Source of the DNA: Mugil cephalus | Lineage: Eukaryota > Chordata > Actinopteri > Mugiliformes > Mugilidae | Direction: 5' to 3' | DNA length: 64,000 bases | Assembly: GCF_022458985.1 (NCBI RefSeq) | Contig: NC_061789.1 | Coordinates: 11,104,357 to 11,168,356 of the forward strand | In this document: positions 26,501 to 41,027 of the stretch, one piece after another | How positions within the stretch are numbered: position 1 is the first letter of the stretch | How the letters are laid out: each line of letters starts with the position of its first letter | Notes under the pieces: model-generated | Told to the model about the DNA's origin: nothing | The model's input: only the letters and a program-made list of their open reading frames with translations | Database searches by the model: none | Made by a program: the position numbers and the translations under genes

Positions 26501-29500
26501 TTATTTCCATTAATGTGTGAAGCAACTGGACTTTTTTTTAAAAAAAATGTACTATCTTCTTTGTGCCATGTAAGACTGAGCAGAATGTTTCTGAGTGGAA
26601 GGGTTTTTATAGTGTATTAAATGTGTTTTCGTGACTAGTCTGCGTGTCTGTACGACAGATGAGGTTGTTGTGTTGAATCCTCTGGCTGTGAGGCCTTCCT
26701 GGGCGGAGGAGCGCAGGCTGAGGCAGTGGCTGAATAGTGGAGGCAGAGCCCAAGGAGGACGTGAGAGCTTCACCGTGAAGTGTGAGGACGGACTCCTCAG
26801 TGTGACAGTCGACCGACGCATCCTGCAGGTATTTTACTCCTTAGCAGATGCAGTGATGAAGTTAAACACAACATATACGAAGACACAAACTGCATCCCTT
26901 GTTATAGTTAGTTGGTGTGTGTTCTGGTTAAGGGGCATTGGTGCAGCTCACTGTTTTTTACAGTTTTTTACTGTTTTGGCGCAATGTCGTGATTTCACTA
27001 AAAATAAACAAACTACACAACGCTAAACAACATGCACATAAAGTTAGCATCTAGTCTGCTAACATGGTGTAACATTAATGGTTATGCTAAGGTCACAGTA
27101 GTGACTTTTTGAGTTGGTCCTTTGACGCTGTGACGCGTCAACCATGTTGTCACGTTACGTACAAATGCATGTTTGCATCTGCTGACGTCACTAATCGCTC
27201 ACTGTGTAGCCTATTTTGCTTACGTGCTGTGAACAAACAAATAGATGTTTTCTTTTACATGGAATAAAACAGAAAACACTGAACAAAAAGACAGTGAATG
27301 CTGCGCCAGCTATTAAACTGACACCTTGGTGACAGCATTGCTGTTAGCACGCTAACACTAACAGCTAGCGAGCTAACACTAACAGCTAGCAAGCTAACAC
27401 TAACAGCTTAGCAAGCTAACACTAACAGCTAGCAATAACGCTTTAGAGAGCAAACACTAACAGTGAGCTAACACTAATATTAACAGTTTACCGGGCTAAT
27501 GCTAACAGTTTAGTGACCAACTTAATAAAGGAAATGCAGGACACAAGAGTCATTTTCAGCTTTTAAATGAGTCATTGCCAGTGCTTTGACCAAGTGTTGT
27601 TGTTTTTAAGTGTCATGGCCTCTCATGAGTTCTCTCCTCCAGAGCTTGTCCGTCCCTGTGGCTGCCGTGACTCTGCGGGACCTGACGTGCCAGGCTCAGA
27701 CTAATGGGAGCCATTTCCTGTTGGTGTTCCCAGTCCTTTCCTGTGGGACAGAGGGCCTGCTCCTGGGGGAGCCCAGAGGGGTGCAGTACAAAAACATGGT
27801 GAGATAAGACATTTTTTTCACAAATTTGCTCTTTGTTTCTTACATATTGCTCATCTTACACCTTATGAGTTTCCATTGTTCGGGATTATTGTTGAAGGGA
27901 CTCAGCAACATAAACAGAGAACATGGAGAGAAGTGGTTTTAAAGTGCAGAAGGAAACATGTCTAAATCTAGAAACGAAGGTCACAGTGTTTGCTGTGGGT
28001 AAAACAACAAGATGTGGAGTAGAATGAACATTTGAAAATGTTGTAAGTGTTAGTTGTCCCGGCGAGGGGGGGGGGCGTGACCCAGGTCATCGTGACCAGA
28101 GCATTACGGAGTTAAAGCCTAAAAATGGATCCTTGGCAAATTAAATCAGAGACGATCTCGGTTCAGAGGCAGGAAATTGGAAGTAAGGGTAATGGCAGAG
28201 GCAAACAACAGAAGGTAAGAGGTGGACGTGTTGAAACACTGAACAGGAAATATCTCTATAAAGTCAATAATGTGGGATAATGTGTGTCTTCCTTCTGTCG
28301 TAATAATTGTAACCAGGTGGCTTTAATGCCAGCTCTCAGCAACAACTTACACAGAAATAGAAATACATACTGTTTAATTCAGTTTCTCTCTATTTCCCTC
28401 TTTCTCTGGGCAGGTGTTACTATGGAGAGACAAGCCTCAGGCACTCAATCAGACTGGGAAGTCCAACAGTCCACTCGGCATACATGTGAGATTTCAATTC
28501 AGTTCAGTTCAATTTTATCTACATAGCACCAATAACAATGTGTCAAGATGCTCTACAGAACCCAGAGCCTGAAACACTCAGATCAAAGGATAAAGCTATG
28601 GTGAATACTAAATGTTAAAGCTACAGCAGGGCGTCAGTTAGCTTAGCCTAGCTTGTTAGCAAATGATGTGGTTGGCCTCGAAGCAGAATACAAATTAAGC
28701 TCAGTCTTATGTGCATGCACCAGTGAGAATCAAAACTGCCTTGGGATGCAGCTTCACAGATCAGAAACATACCGCTTTTAGGAATTCCCCCTAAAATGAT
28801 TTGAACGTAACTGTAGCTAAACGGTTGCAATTTAATGAGTCACCGGTTCCTCCGCTGGTTCAGCACGTTGAATCGCCGACTGTAGCGAAGTCGTTGAGAC
28901 AGGTCACATAGATTGGAGGACGAGCAGATGGCTAATCTCATTTTTCATCTTCATCTCGTCTGAGCACACAAATCCACAAAGATTTTCTCAATGACGAGCT
29001 CATCTAGAGTCAATAAACTGAACTGCTCGACCGGATCTGTACAATGGTTTGAGGCTCTTTTAGCCTTCTAGCCTTAGTCTCCCAGCTAATAGTAATTGTT
29101 CTGTTTTATAGGAAAACTTATTTTACTTTCACGCAGATGCATAATTTAGTGTCAATTGACAGTTTTCTGTAGTCTTTGTGCAACTTTTCCCAGTTTGCTC
29201 AGTGTTTTTCACCTGTAACCTCCCGTTTTGTTTTGTCGTCTCAGTTTAGCTGCATGGCTTCCATCCCCAGTCCCCTCAGCCCTACTGCTGCTACTGCCGA
29301 CGATAACAGCGATGATGATGAGGACAATGTCCACCATCCTCAGACGGGACTGGTCCCCTGGGTGCCTGACGGTCCAGGATCCGATTCAGGACTGGGCCAC
29401 CTCCCACTACTAAGGCACAGATCCGGGCCTGTTCTTCTTTTGAAGCTTTTTGTCAATGAACGCTACGAGCACTCGCAGGTTGGCCCGTGTGTCATCACAG

Positions 29501-32467
29501 CTGATCAACGTGTCTATGTTGAGGTTTGTCAGTTTGTTAAAGCCAACGTGTCACAGATTCATTGGTTTAGGTTTTTACACATACTGTCTATGGATGAATG
29601 AAAGTCACGATGCGTCATAACATTACACTGTGTTCTTCTTCCCTGTTTAAATATCTGTCCTACTTCAGATTTCAGCCAAAGCACCGCACGCAGATGTCGT
29701 CCAAATAAAGTCGTGTATAATCTCTCCCGTGTCAGACCCTAAAAAATCTCCCTTCTGGACACTGATAAGCGACGGCTGCTCCTCAGACTCCTCGCTGTCC
29801 CTCGGCGCAGCGACAAAAGGAAAAGAGGAGGAAGATGATCAGGAAGACAAAGAAGAGAAAGACGGACGGGAAAAGGGCGGAATGCACGACAACACTGGCA
29901 GAAAAGAGAAGGAACCAAGGATGGAAAAGAGGACGATGAGTGTGGGAGACGAGGAGGAGATGCAGTCCGTGAGATTTAGTTTCATCCTGAGGCCCGTTTA
30001 TAATGACTCCATGCAGTTCCTCCACTGCAGCCTTCGCCTGTGTGACTCTGACTTGATAGGAGGGGAGGTCATGATGGGAACCATGAAGAAAGACTGTCAG
30101 GCTGGGCTACATATCCCTCCACTAATATCCAGATCACAGACGGATCAGGTAAAGAAACAAACTAAACTACTTTTCATAAAAAAATAAAGCATATTGTTGA
30201 TTTTAGTACTTTAATAGCAGAAGTTTGATGTTTTGGGATTATTGCCTTTCAAGATAATAGTTGGATGAGAAGAATTATATTATTCTAATGTATAGTTTTG
30301 CTTGCATACACCAATAAGAATCAAAACTGTCTTAGGATGCAGCTTCACAGGTCAGAAAAAAAAAATAAAAACGCTTTTTGAATTCCCCCCAAAACAACTA
30401 TTATCTGAATGTAACTGTAGCTAAATGGTGGCATTTCAGTGACCAAATAAGATACCAAATAATTGTGATAGTTTGCATGATTAAATCACGGTTAGGTCAT
30501 GTAAAAACTTTATAGATTTGTGCTTTGTAAAAGCTCTTGTTCACCTCTTGTATGGGATCAGTTCAGCGCTAAAATCTGTGCGCATAAAAACCATTATCAG
30601 CACGCATTAAGATTTGTGTGCCCTTATATGCTTTCTATGCCTTTCTCAGATGTGCCTGGCTAGGCAGGGATTGTATACCTGTCTGTTCCTTAATTTACCT
30701 ATTTTTTCACTGACATTTTGATCCATGCCATGATGACCTGCCCTACTGTGTTTCGGATTGGCTCTGACCTGAATACAATAGAGCAGGGGTCACCAACAAC
30801 ATTTGTCAGAGCACCAGTCACCTTGGGGGCCAAATAAAATAAAATAAAAATAACATTTTGGCATAGCATTATTATTGAATGTTTATTTATTGTTTATATT
30901 TTTTGATATCATTACAAAACTGAAGGCATTTTTAGCCTTTATGAGTCAGGCCCATATCACTTATACCACAGTCAACCACCAGGAGTGCTAGAGACACTTT
31001 GCCTCAACTCAATTCAAGTAAACTTTATTCATAGAGCACATGAAAAACAAACAGCCGAAACAAAGCCTCGATGGGGTCATCATTGGCTTCAATACAGTTT
31101 CAGTTAGTGGAAGGAAAAGGCCTCTTAACACAGGTAGGCTAAAATGTCACTCTCAAAGGCCGTGAAACGAAAAGTTGATGCGGAAAACAGATCCTTTAAT
31201 GACGAATGGACTGAAAAGTACGCATTTATCAGGCCAACCTTCAGAAATGCGTTACCTGTTACGTAAGTTACGTAAAAAACAAACAATACAACAAAAAAAC
31301 AAGAACTGTGTGGAACAATAAATTTTAATTTAAACAGTGCAGCGAGTTTGTCCTCATTAAATAGAGTCATATATGGTGGGGATTACTGATACTTAAGAGT
31401 CTCAGTTGTTGCTGTTTTCAGTTGCTTTAATGCACATGATATTTTCTCCTTGATCTACAATTTATTGACAATAAAAAATGTGAAGAGCTGTTACTTCTCA
31501 GTAAAGCTCTTAGCTCTTTTATTTAGCTACATTCATCATAACTGGACTTAAAACCAACTGAAACTGAGGCTAATCCACTTTTCCAAATTCATACTAGCTC
31601 ATATGGATCATTGTCGAGTCCAATTTCCTTTAATTTGATCTGATAATCCACATTTTTTTCAGGTCTCGCTGTTTTAACTGATACAGCCATTGTGACATCA
31701 ATGCATACCCCTATAAGCGTTTAAAGTGTGTACAGAGAGACTGTGAGCAATCAGAGAGTGGTCTTAATGCGCACTCATAATGGTTCCTATGCGCGTGGAT
31801 TTTGTCACTGAACTGATCCCATGCTGTTGCCGGTAACCATATAACCATAGCCCAGTTTTCCCCATTCCAGTGTGAGATCAGAAACCTCTCCAGACCCATG
31901 GTGGTCACGCAGCCCATGAGATCGCTAGTACCCAAGATGCAGGCCCCGGTTGGCCAAAGAACCAAAAGGCTAAGTGTGGCTCCACAGGCCCGTCCAGACC
32001 CGCAGCACAGCAGTGAGTATCATTTTGCTGTAGTACTGCTTAACCTTAATCACACTCTGGTTCTGATAAATAAAGCTCATTCTGATTCTCTGTTTCTAGG
32101 CTTTGTGGATCAGACAGGACCAATCATGGGAATTGTCTTTGTAGCCTTTTTGATGGGTGTCAGTCTGATGGGAGGCTTGTGGTGCATTTATAACTACACA
32201 GGTAATGAAATCAACTTACCCTCCTCTGGGTAAAGTACCACAGCTACAAGCAAACAAATGCACTATTAAAATATATTTTTCACATATTTAATAAGTTACT
32301 GCAAAGAGCATTTAAAACATATTAAAAAACTGCGTTACCGTGTGTTTTATTTTGGAGGGGCACGGCCAGCGTCTTTCAGAGAAGGTCCTTTAACGGATCA
32401 GACTCGCGGAGGCCACAACATCTGGAGTCCGTCTTCAATGTCTGATCACTCGTCCAGCTCAGTGTAG
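23550..32467 (+). CDS. eng: Endoglin (CD105), TGF-beta/BMP co-receptor
   Basis: A single-pass type I membrane glycoprotein of endothelium that binds BMP9/10 and assists ALK1 signalling. Coding exons: 23550-23619, 24028-24200, 24354-24491, 24567-24741, 24978-25149, 25235-25379, 26287-26479, 26659-26828, 27643-27798, 28414-28485, 29245-29523, 29669-30148, 31871-32012, 32100-32201, 32358-32467 (TAG). Total 2577 nt, 858 residues, all phases consistent; human is 658. The start is ATGATG at 23550 (23553 also possible), giving a hydrophobic signal peptide (GWTICCLFLLW). The orphan domain spans about residues 24-365 (VTVMLKPLSLS, KVVLILSSSVPVNWAI). The ZP module begins near FTVKCEDGLLSVTVD. One transmembrane helix lies near 793-815 (IMGIVFVAFLMGVSLMGGLW), followed by a short Ser-rich tail ending SDHSSSSV. 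Identity rests on domain order and the orphan-domain, transmembrane and tail resemblance. The extra length comes mostly from an acidic insertion in exons 29245 and 29669. Confidence 0.85.
25490..25870 (+). repeat. Composite dispersed repeat in an eng intron
   Basis: Contains the CTACCCTGGTGTCTGGCTGC segment, related to 16960-17240 and 43930-44040, plus an upstream block whose GAAGCTCAGTGTGGTG resembles, in reverse, parts of 15410-15510 and 44725-44820. Probably several old insertions. Not classified. Confidence 0.45.
27345..27510 (+). repeat. Minisatellite, GCTAACACTAACAGCTAGC units
   Basis: About five to six imperfect copies of a 25-27-bp unit built on GCTAACACTAACAGCTAGC, decaying toward 27510. 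It lies in the eng intron before exon 27643. Confidence 0.85.
28489..28620 (+). repeat. L2-type LINE 3' tail fragment
   Basis: TTCAGTTCAATTTTATCTAC followed by ATAGCACCAATAACAATGTG and CAAGATGCTCTACAGA matches the layout of the LINE tail at 49626-49800 (TTTATATAGCGCCAATGACA, then CAAGACGCTTCACA). It starts just after the eng donor at 28486. Confidence 0.65.
28690..28850 (+). repeat. Duplicated intronic segment, copy 1
   Basis: GCACCAGTGAGAATCAAAAC, then GGATGCAGCTTCACAG, AATTCCCCC and GTAACTGTAGCTAAA also occur, in order and with modest divergence, at 30290-30450. Both are in eng introns, in the same orientation. Confidence 0.75.
30290..30450 (+). repeat. Duplicated intronic segment, copy 2
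   Basis: Second copy of the 28690-28850 segment (CACCAATAAGAATCAAAACT, GGATGCAGCTTCACAG, GTAACTGTAGCTAAATGG). An interspersed element or local duplication; borders unresolved. Confidence 0.75.
30785..30900 (+). mobile_element. hAT-type end fragment
   Basis: Begins CAGGGGTCACCAACAA, a typical hAT terminal sequence. It differs from the CAGGGGTCTTCAA family elsewhere in the window. The other end was not found, so the length is uncertain. It lies in an eng intron. Confidence 0.4.
31475..31711 (-). mobile_element. Truncated inverted copy of the 32921-33590 element
   Basis: On the minus strand this reads GGGGTATGCATTGATGTCAC at its end, then GGACTCGACAATGATCCAT, AAAAGTGGATTAGCCTCAG and AGTAACAGCTCTTCACAT. 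These words occur in the same order in 32921-33590. It has one terminal repeat next to TA at 31712-31713; the far end is lost. It lies in the eng intron before exon 31871. Confidence 0.7.
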
Positions 32468-32920
32468 AGGCGAGTCCAGAGTAGAGGTAAGACGTTTTCA
32501 AGTTTTGGGGAAATTATAAGTTCTCTCTCATTTGAAACTACTCTCCAGTTCATATGTCAGGTCTTAGAGCTTGAAGAGGTATTATCAGAATAAATGAATC
32601 ACATGATAAGTTTTTCTGCTGCCCAGTGCTCCGGGTTAAATTACTTATATGCAGCTTGTCATATTCTTGCAGTTTATGCTATATGTACGTCGATTCCTGC
32701 TCAGCTTTGGAGGAATTAAATGGCATAAATGTCAAGAGCTTGGGAAATCGTGTACACAAATTTATCAGCATTTAAGTAGCAAATCACTTAATAATATGTA
32801 ATAAAAGGATAAAGTGGGTGGGTTATATCAACTTTTTCCTGCACATATTATTGCACAGGATAAGCTATGTACCATAACTCCATCTTGAGCTCATGTAACA
32901 TAATGATTTCACTGTTTATA

Positions 32921-33590
32921 GAGGGTATGCACTGACGTCACTTTCCCCTGGGACCACGTCGCCCTGAGTGTCAAAAACATGGTGACATGTATCAGTAAAT
33001 ACAGTGAGACCGGGAAAAATGTGGACAGTTGGACTCGACAATGATTCATACAAATTAGTTTGGCTTTGGAAAAGTGGATTAGCCTCAGTCAGTTTCAGTT
33101 AGTTTTAGGTCATTTCAGTTGTGATAAATGTAGCTAAATAACAGATGCTAACGCTAAGAGCTTCACTGAGAAGTAACGTTAGATATATAATGCTGTAGCG
33201 TCCTCTTCACCTTTTTTTTAAATTAATTTAAAAAGTCTATGGTTCAAGCTAATGCGGCTAATCTCCACGCTCAACTGTCAGTTTTTGCCGCTCAGTGGCC
33301 GTAACCATGGAGACGTCTGCTTGCTCCGACTGCTGGTGGAAAAGTTGATTAGCCTCAGTTTCAGTTAGTTTTAAATCATTCCAGTTATGATAAATGTAGC
33401 TAAATAAAAGAGCTACTTTAATGAGAAGTAACAGCTCTTCACATTTTAATTTTTTTTTTTTTTTTTTTTTTTACAATTTAGACAGTATTAAAGTCTACGA
33501 TTCAAACTAATGCCGCTAATCTCCGTGTTCAACTGTCACAACTGTAACCATGGAGACGTCTGCTTGCTGTGATGTCACGTGCATACCCTC
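32921..33590 (+). mobile_element. Complete TIR element with TA target duplication and internal tandem repeat
   Basis: The ends are GAGGGTATGCACTGACGTCAC (left) and the complement of GAGGGTATGCACGTGACATCAC (right), flanked on both sides by TA (32919-32920 and 33591-33592). The 670-bp interior has no coding capacity. It holds two tandem units, about 33069-33331 and 33338-33575, each running from AGCCTCAG through GATAAATGTAGCTAAATA to CATGGAGACGTCTGCTTGCT. A TA duplication suggests a Tc1/mariner-type non-autonomous element; class uncertain. Related partial copies lie at 31475-31711 and about 1105-1260. It sits in the proposed eng 3' UTR intron. Confidence 0.75.
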
Positions 33591-34020
33591 TATTGTATAA
33601 TTAGCAACCGGATGTAAAGCTTTTATTGTGTCTAATATACATTTCAAGACTTAATTTTTAATCCCACAAATACTTTAAAACTAGTAGTGGGTTTTTTCAC
33701 ACTGAAAAAAAAAAAAAACAACGTATACTTTCTGTTTGTAAAATATACGACACTCCAAAAATAGTCCATCAACTCAATCAGAAGTGCATCTGCTGCGGTG
33801 TCCTTTGTTCATATTAAACACAACCGAACTGTACGTGCTAGCTCCAGCTGGGCGGAAGTGAGCGAACACACCATCAAAGCTGCACATTTAAAATAAGCTG
33901 CAGTGGTTTTAAGCGCCGCCGGTTCCAGAAAACACACCAGCATTAGACGAGCACCTGCAGATTTCGGCTCTGATACGCCGCCATGGCTCTGAGCAGTTTT
34001 ATTCTTTTATCTCTTTCTCA

Positions 34021-34665
34021 GGATTTCCGCTGGCAAATCTGAGAGAGGAGATCTGGGACAGAGGTTCTAACAACTTTTCAGCGTTTGTGTGTGTGTCAGA
34101 GCACAGCTGCCTGTGTTTGTGTGTTTGCCCTGCAGCAGAAATTGCGTGAGGCTGAGAACATGTGAGTACAATTGCTTTTACTCATGGCGGCCTTGTGAAA
34201 AACTCAGATTCAAACAGAAACTCCGGCTTCACGGCTGCGATCGATCTGCCCACCGAGTTATTTCGAAACTGGCATCGCAACGTTGTTTGGAGAGACCAAT
34301 ATCTCGAATCAGCAGGATCTAAACATGGTTGGAGTGACTCGAACTGAAACCTGTGGTCACCATAGTCGTCGCCATTGTCTTTGGAGCCGGAACAGGAGGT
34401 CAAAGATCAACTGAGAGGTTATTGCGTGCCTGTAATGAAAACTCAAGGGTTTGACAGTCATTCATGTCGTAGCTGTGAATCAGCTGGCTATCACATCTAC
34501 AGTATCTGTGTCTGTGAAATGTTTTCGTGTTCATGTGACAAGGTGATTAAATGTGTTGAAAATGAGAAACGTGAAGTTCTGAACGTCATAAACTGTGTAA
34601 GATGTTGTAAAAAAAAAATGCATTAATATATTTGTTTAAAGCAGGAATAAAGCTGTGAAGACGTC
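34021..34665 (+). other. eng: Candidate eng 3' UTR exon with polyadenylation signal
   Basis: Twenty bases after the eng stop codon, AGTAGAG|GTAAGAC at 32487/32488 is a strong donor. A pyrimidine-rich acceptor (TTTATCTCTTTCTCAG) precedes about 34021. The stretch after it has no long reading frame and ends near AATAAA at 34646-34651. A 3' UTR intron of about 1.5 kb is therefore plausible. Unspliced read-through is the alternative. Confidence 0.4.
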
Positions 34666-35173
34666 TTTTGTTTCATTCAGGTTGCGGACACACCTGTGTT
34701 TTTATCAAGTCGAGGATCTTGAGTTCAGCGCTGAACTTAATTTTAGCTCTAATTTCATTTAAAATAATCTCGAACGAACTTTTTCTGCACGGAGGTTTTT
34801 AACATCATCTTCCCATTTTAAACATGGCTTCATATCACACACTGTCACTTAATTTATTTCTTTAAAATTTATTTATTTCTATAAAAACATCAACTAAAGT
34901 AGCTTTAAATTCCAAGTACTGTTTAAAAAAAAAAAATGTGCTGAAAATTCACATTTTTATTAATTTTGCTGAAGTCCTTTCAAAATAAACTTCCTGTACA
35001 TGCAGTAGTGAATTGATTATCTCTAAAACCGCACTGTTATCATATTACAGTATGATATTGATATTGTTTCTCTAAGAATACTTGGTCTGGAGCTTCTTGA
35101 AATAATCCTAGTTGCTTTTTTTTTTTCTTACATTAAATATACGTGGCGATAAAATAATATTTCTTAAAAGAGC

Positions 35174-35179
35174 TTTATT
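35174..35179 (-). terminator. gfi1b: Polyadenylation signal of gfi1b
   Basis: AATAAA on the minus strand, about 92 bases beyond the gfi1b stop codon. It faces the eng polyadenylation signal about 520 bp away, so the two genes end tail to tail. Confidence 0.65.
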
Positions 35180-35270
35180 CATACAAGCCATTCTTATCAA
35201 GCATTGCATTTACATATTTTTCAGATTTTTACAAATATAAATGCTGACAATATCATGCAGCTGTGTGGTG

Positions 35271-37776
<2,506 letters not shown>

Positions 37777-38462
37777 GGCACAACGGGCGTCTGAGGGGAG
37801 GTTAAAAAAAATCCTGCATGACGGTCTGAAGAGTCGACTCTTTCGTGCCACTTTTGGAGACCTCAGATGTCGGCGCACCTGTTGCTACGTGTTCAGTTAC
37901 AATGCCAAAGCTTGAGGTTTCCTTAACAAATAGGAGCCCGACACCTGCACAGTAAAAGTCTCAGGGCTTTCACTGAGGAAAACCCTGCTGCTGTGGCGTC
38001 AGACGTCTTCCAAACTGCTGCTACTACTTTTTTACACTTTAATCTATAGCAAGTGCATATAATTACACGTTAAAAACAGCAGAGGGAATCTAAAAATATT
38101 ATTTCAAAATCAAATAAGTGGATGCGCATATGTTAATTTATTACTGGAAATGTGGTGAGTTTAACATTAAATCAGTTAATCAGTCAACTAAATAAGAAAA
38201 TAACTAAAGCGCTTTTTTCCTCCCCCAGAGAATATTTTAAATGAGTCACTATAATAACTTTGTTAATACAAGCCCCTTAATCTGTGAAACAATGTCCCTC
38301 ACAGTTTAGCTTGACATTGCACCAACGTCGCAGCAGAAGATTTATCTTGTCACATTCTAGGTGTGCGAACGTTAAAAAAAAAATAAAGTGTCTGAATTAA
38401 ATCTAATTACGACAAACAACAACAGCAGCGAGTGGAGTCCAGACTGAAATAGCTGATCTTAC

Positions 38463-38660
38463 CTCAGTGTCGTGCAGCTGAACGTTGTGAGTGTTTGTTG
38501 CGTGCTCACTGCTGGCAACGTCCTCTTCTCTGTTTCTCAACACCCATCGGCTGATGACATGACACAAAGAGATTTGATTTGATTTTGAAAGGCTGCTGAG
38601 GGTTCGTACAGTCTCAGGAGGACGAACAGTTACAGTAGTGCAGTTTTTTGGCAGATCCAT
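38463..38660 (-). other. gfi1b: Candidate 5' noncoding exon of gfi1b with an upstream ORF
   Basis: On the minus strand a stretch containing ATG at 38660 (MDLPKNCTTVTVRPPETVRT) ends at GACACTGAG|GTAAGA (38463/38462), a strong donor. Splicing it to the 37789 acceptor would place its ATG out of frame with the SNAG start, so it would be a 5' UTR with an overlapping upstream ORF. The true cap site and the 5' border of this exon are not visible. Chance donor is the main alternative. Confidence 0.35.
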
Positions 38661-39738
38661 TTTGACTATTTTACCTCTAACATGACAACATCCCCACTCG
38701 GGCTGAAGAGTCGGTGTGGTGAAGAAAGCTATTGTGATATTAAAGTCAAGATGAAACCCTATTTACTGTGCGTGACCAAAATGTTTGTGTCACCGCTGGA
38801 TTCACACCACAGTGACTCACGTGGGTGTACTCACAAACACTTCAAGCGCCCTTGGGAAAGTTTGAATATCTCATCGTTCTCATGTGAACATGTGGACCTT
38901 TACGCGCCAAGCTCACTTCATGACATGTCTACCTGCGCCTTTTAGTGTGTGCGAGAGAGTGTGTTTCATGTGGGACATCCCACATCTTTCCATCCGCGAG
39001 AAGAGGGAGATTTTTCACTTCTGCTTTCTCTCTCTCTCTCTCTCTCTTTATTTTAACCACTGTCAAGTTTGCTTCAAAGAATACGTCATAATAAATAACA
39101 TACTGACAATAACTAAAAATTCTTCGTGATTATTTTCGTTTACAGAAGATAAACTGACCGTCGAATCGTTTATGTAAATTTGTGGTAACTTTTTACATTT
39201 TTGTAATTCGTCAGAAGCAACATAGCAATTTTTTTTGACTCAACGATTAATTATAAAATCATTTAAGGAATTTAAGTTACATACATTGGGCGCACATGAA
39301 CCTGCTTTGACAGACAGACGTGGAGACAAGACAAACTGAGTCACTGTGCTGCGAGCGTCTTCGCAGCACAACTTGCAGAGTTCCTCCTTCCTCCTTCTCC
39401 TTGCAAAGAAGATGTGATGCATCCGCCCCTTGAACAGTCACAAGAACACTGCATTAACCAGAGTCTGTCCAACAGAAGACAGCCCCGACTGTTCTGTCCT
39501 ATTGCACATTTTCGTAATAGGACAGGTGTCCAGATGTCTTAAGAGCTCATAATCATCCTAAAACCTGCTGAGGTGAGGACAACTGGACGTTTTCCGGCAA
39601 TTCTTCAGTTCTTAAAAATTGGTGGGGGGGTTAAATGGGAACATTTGTGGCTACAATCCTGATACATACCTGTAGTTTGAGAACACTATTTTTAACCCAA
39701 TGTGTGCTATCATCAACGATCACCGATCTCTACAACGC

Positions 39739-40003
39739 CCAAACTGATGGAGAGGCTAAGAAGGGGCCTGTTATCTACTATAGGTGTTCAACCTAGTGCT
39801 TTTTCTAAATATACATTATTATTATTTTGCATTTAATATTAAGCTATCCTTAATATGTTTGTTTTCATGTTAATTTGTATTTAAATTAATTTAATTTTGT
39901 GGGGGGAAATTTAAAAAAAATATATAAAAAAAAAGATTTTGCGACCCCCTTGGACTACCTCCGGGGACGCCCTAGGGGTCACGCACAAGTGCAGACGTCC
40001 CTG
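39739..40003 (+). mobile_element. hAT-like MITE, copy B
   Basis: Runs from AAACTGATGGAGAGGCTAAG through ATTATTATTTTGCATTTAAT and GATTTTGCGACCCCCTTGG to CAGACGTCCCTG. Same family and orientation as copy D (46302); its left terminal repeat is degraded. Confidence 0.75.
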
Positions 40004-41027
40004 TTTCAGACAGTTGTTTAAGCAGCACAATAAACTACAAGACAAAAGCGTGATGTAAAGAAATCCGCACATTCGTTGTCGCGTTAACGTTTGTCAGTGT
40101 TAAGAGAGAACAAGATTTTTTTTTTTTTACACCACTTCCCTAAACTTTAGTCCGTTAAAATGATCATACCACTACGTAAGCAAAAAATTTGAATTTGAAA
40201 CTGAGGCTGTACTGATAGTTCAAGACAGATAAGAAATCAGCATATTTAACTGAAAGCCGTGCAAAATTTAAATGTGTTGATTCTTAGACAGATTTTATTC
40301 ATTCACAAGGGAAAGTGTTTGGTCACAGTAGCTCAGTTGCACATAAAAAATGGTTTGAGAACCACAAGTAAAAAGGAAAAACTGGTGAAAAATAAAAAAA
40401 ATATTAAATAAATAAATGTAAAAATCTAGTATAAATTTAAATAAAATAGTATAGGCAAAAAATTTACAAAATGTGCATGTGAACAAATGTACAAGAAACA
40501 GACAGAAATAAATATATTTTCTATATAGGAAGGATTAATCTGGTGCAACAATGTGCATTAACATTAATAACATGGAGTTATCTGTTACAGAAAGGTGAGT
40601 TGTTATGAGTGACGTGCTGTGGCTACCTGTGGGAGTGGATCTGGATCAGTCTGTTGGAAAATGAGCTCCTGTGCCCCTCTATAGTCCGGTGAAGTGCATG
40701 CGATGGATTGTCACAAACTCCTTGCCCAACATTTCGCATCAATCGTACTTATGTCTTTTTTTTCAGAAGACATACTCCCCCAACAAACCACCACCACTAC
40801 ATCACTAGAACGAGACCTGAACTTCCTCAGGAGCTCAGGTCTACTCATGGCTTTCTTCTTAACAGCTAGCTGTGGACCAATAACAGAACAGAACTATTAA
40901 AGAACTAAGAAAACCTCTGCTCTCCATATAAATCTGTTAAATTCAGAACCAGTTTAGCACCAGAATTTATATATTATATATTTATACAGTCTTTGCCTTG
41001 TATATACCTTGTTTTTTGGGAGGTGGG

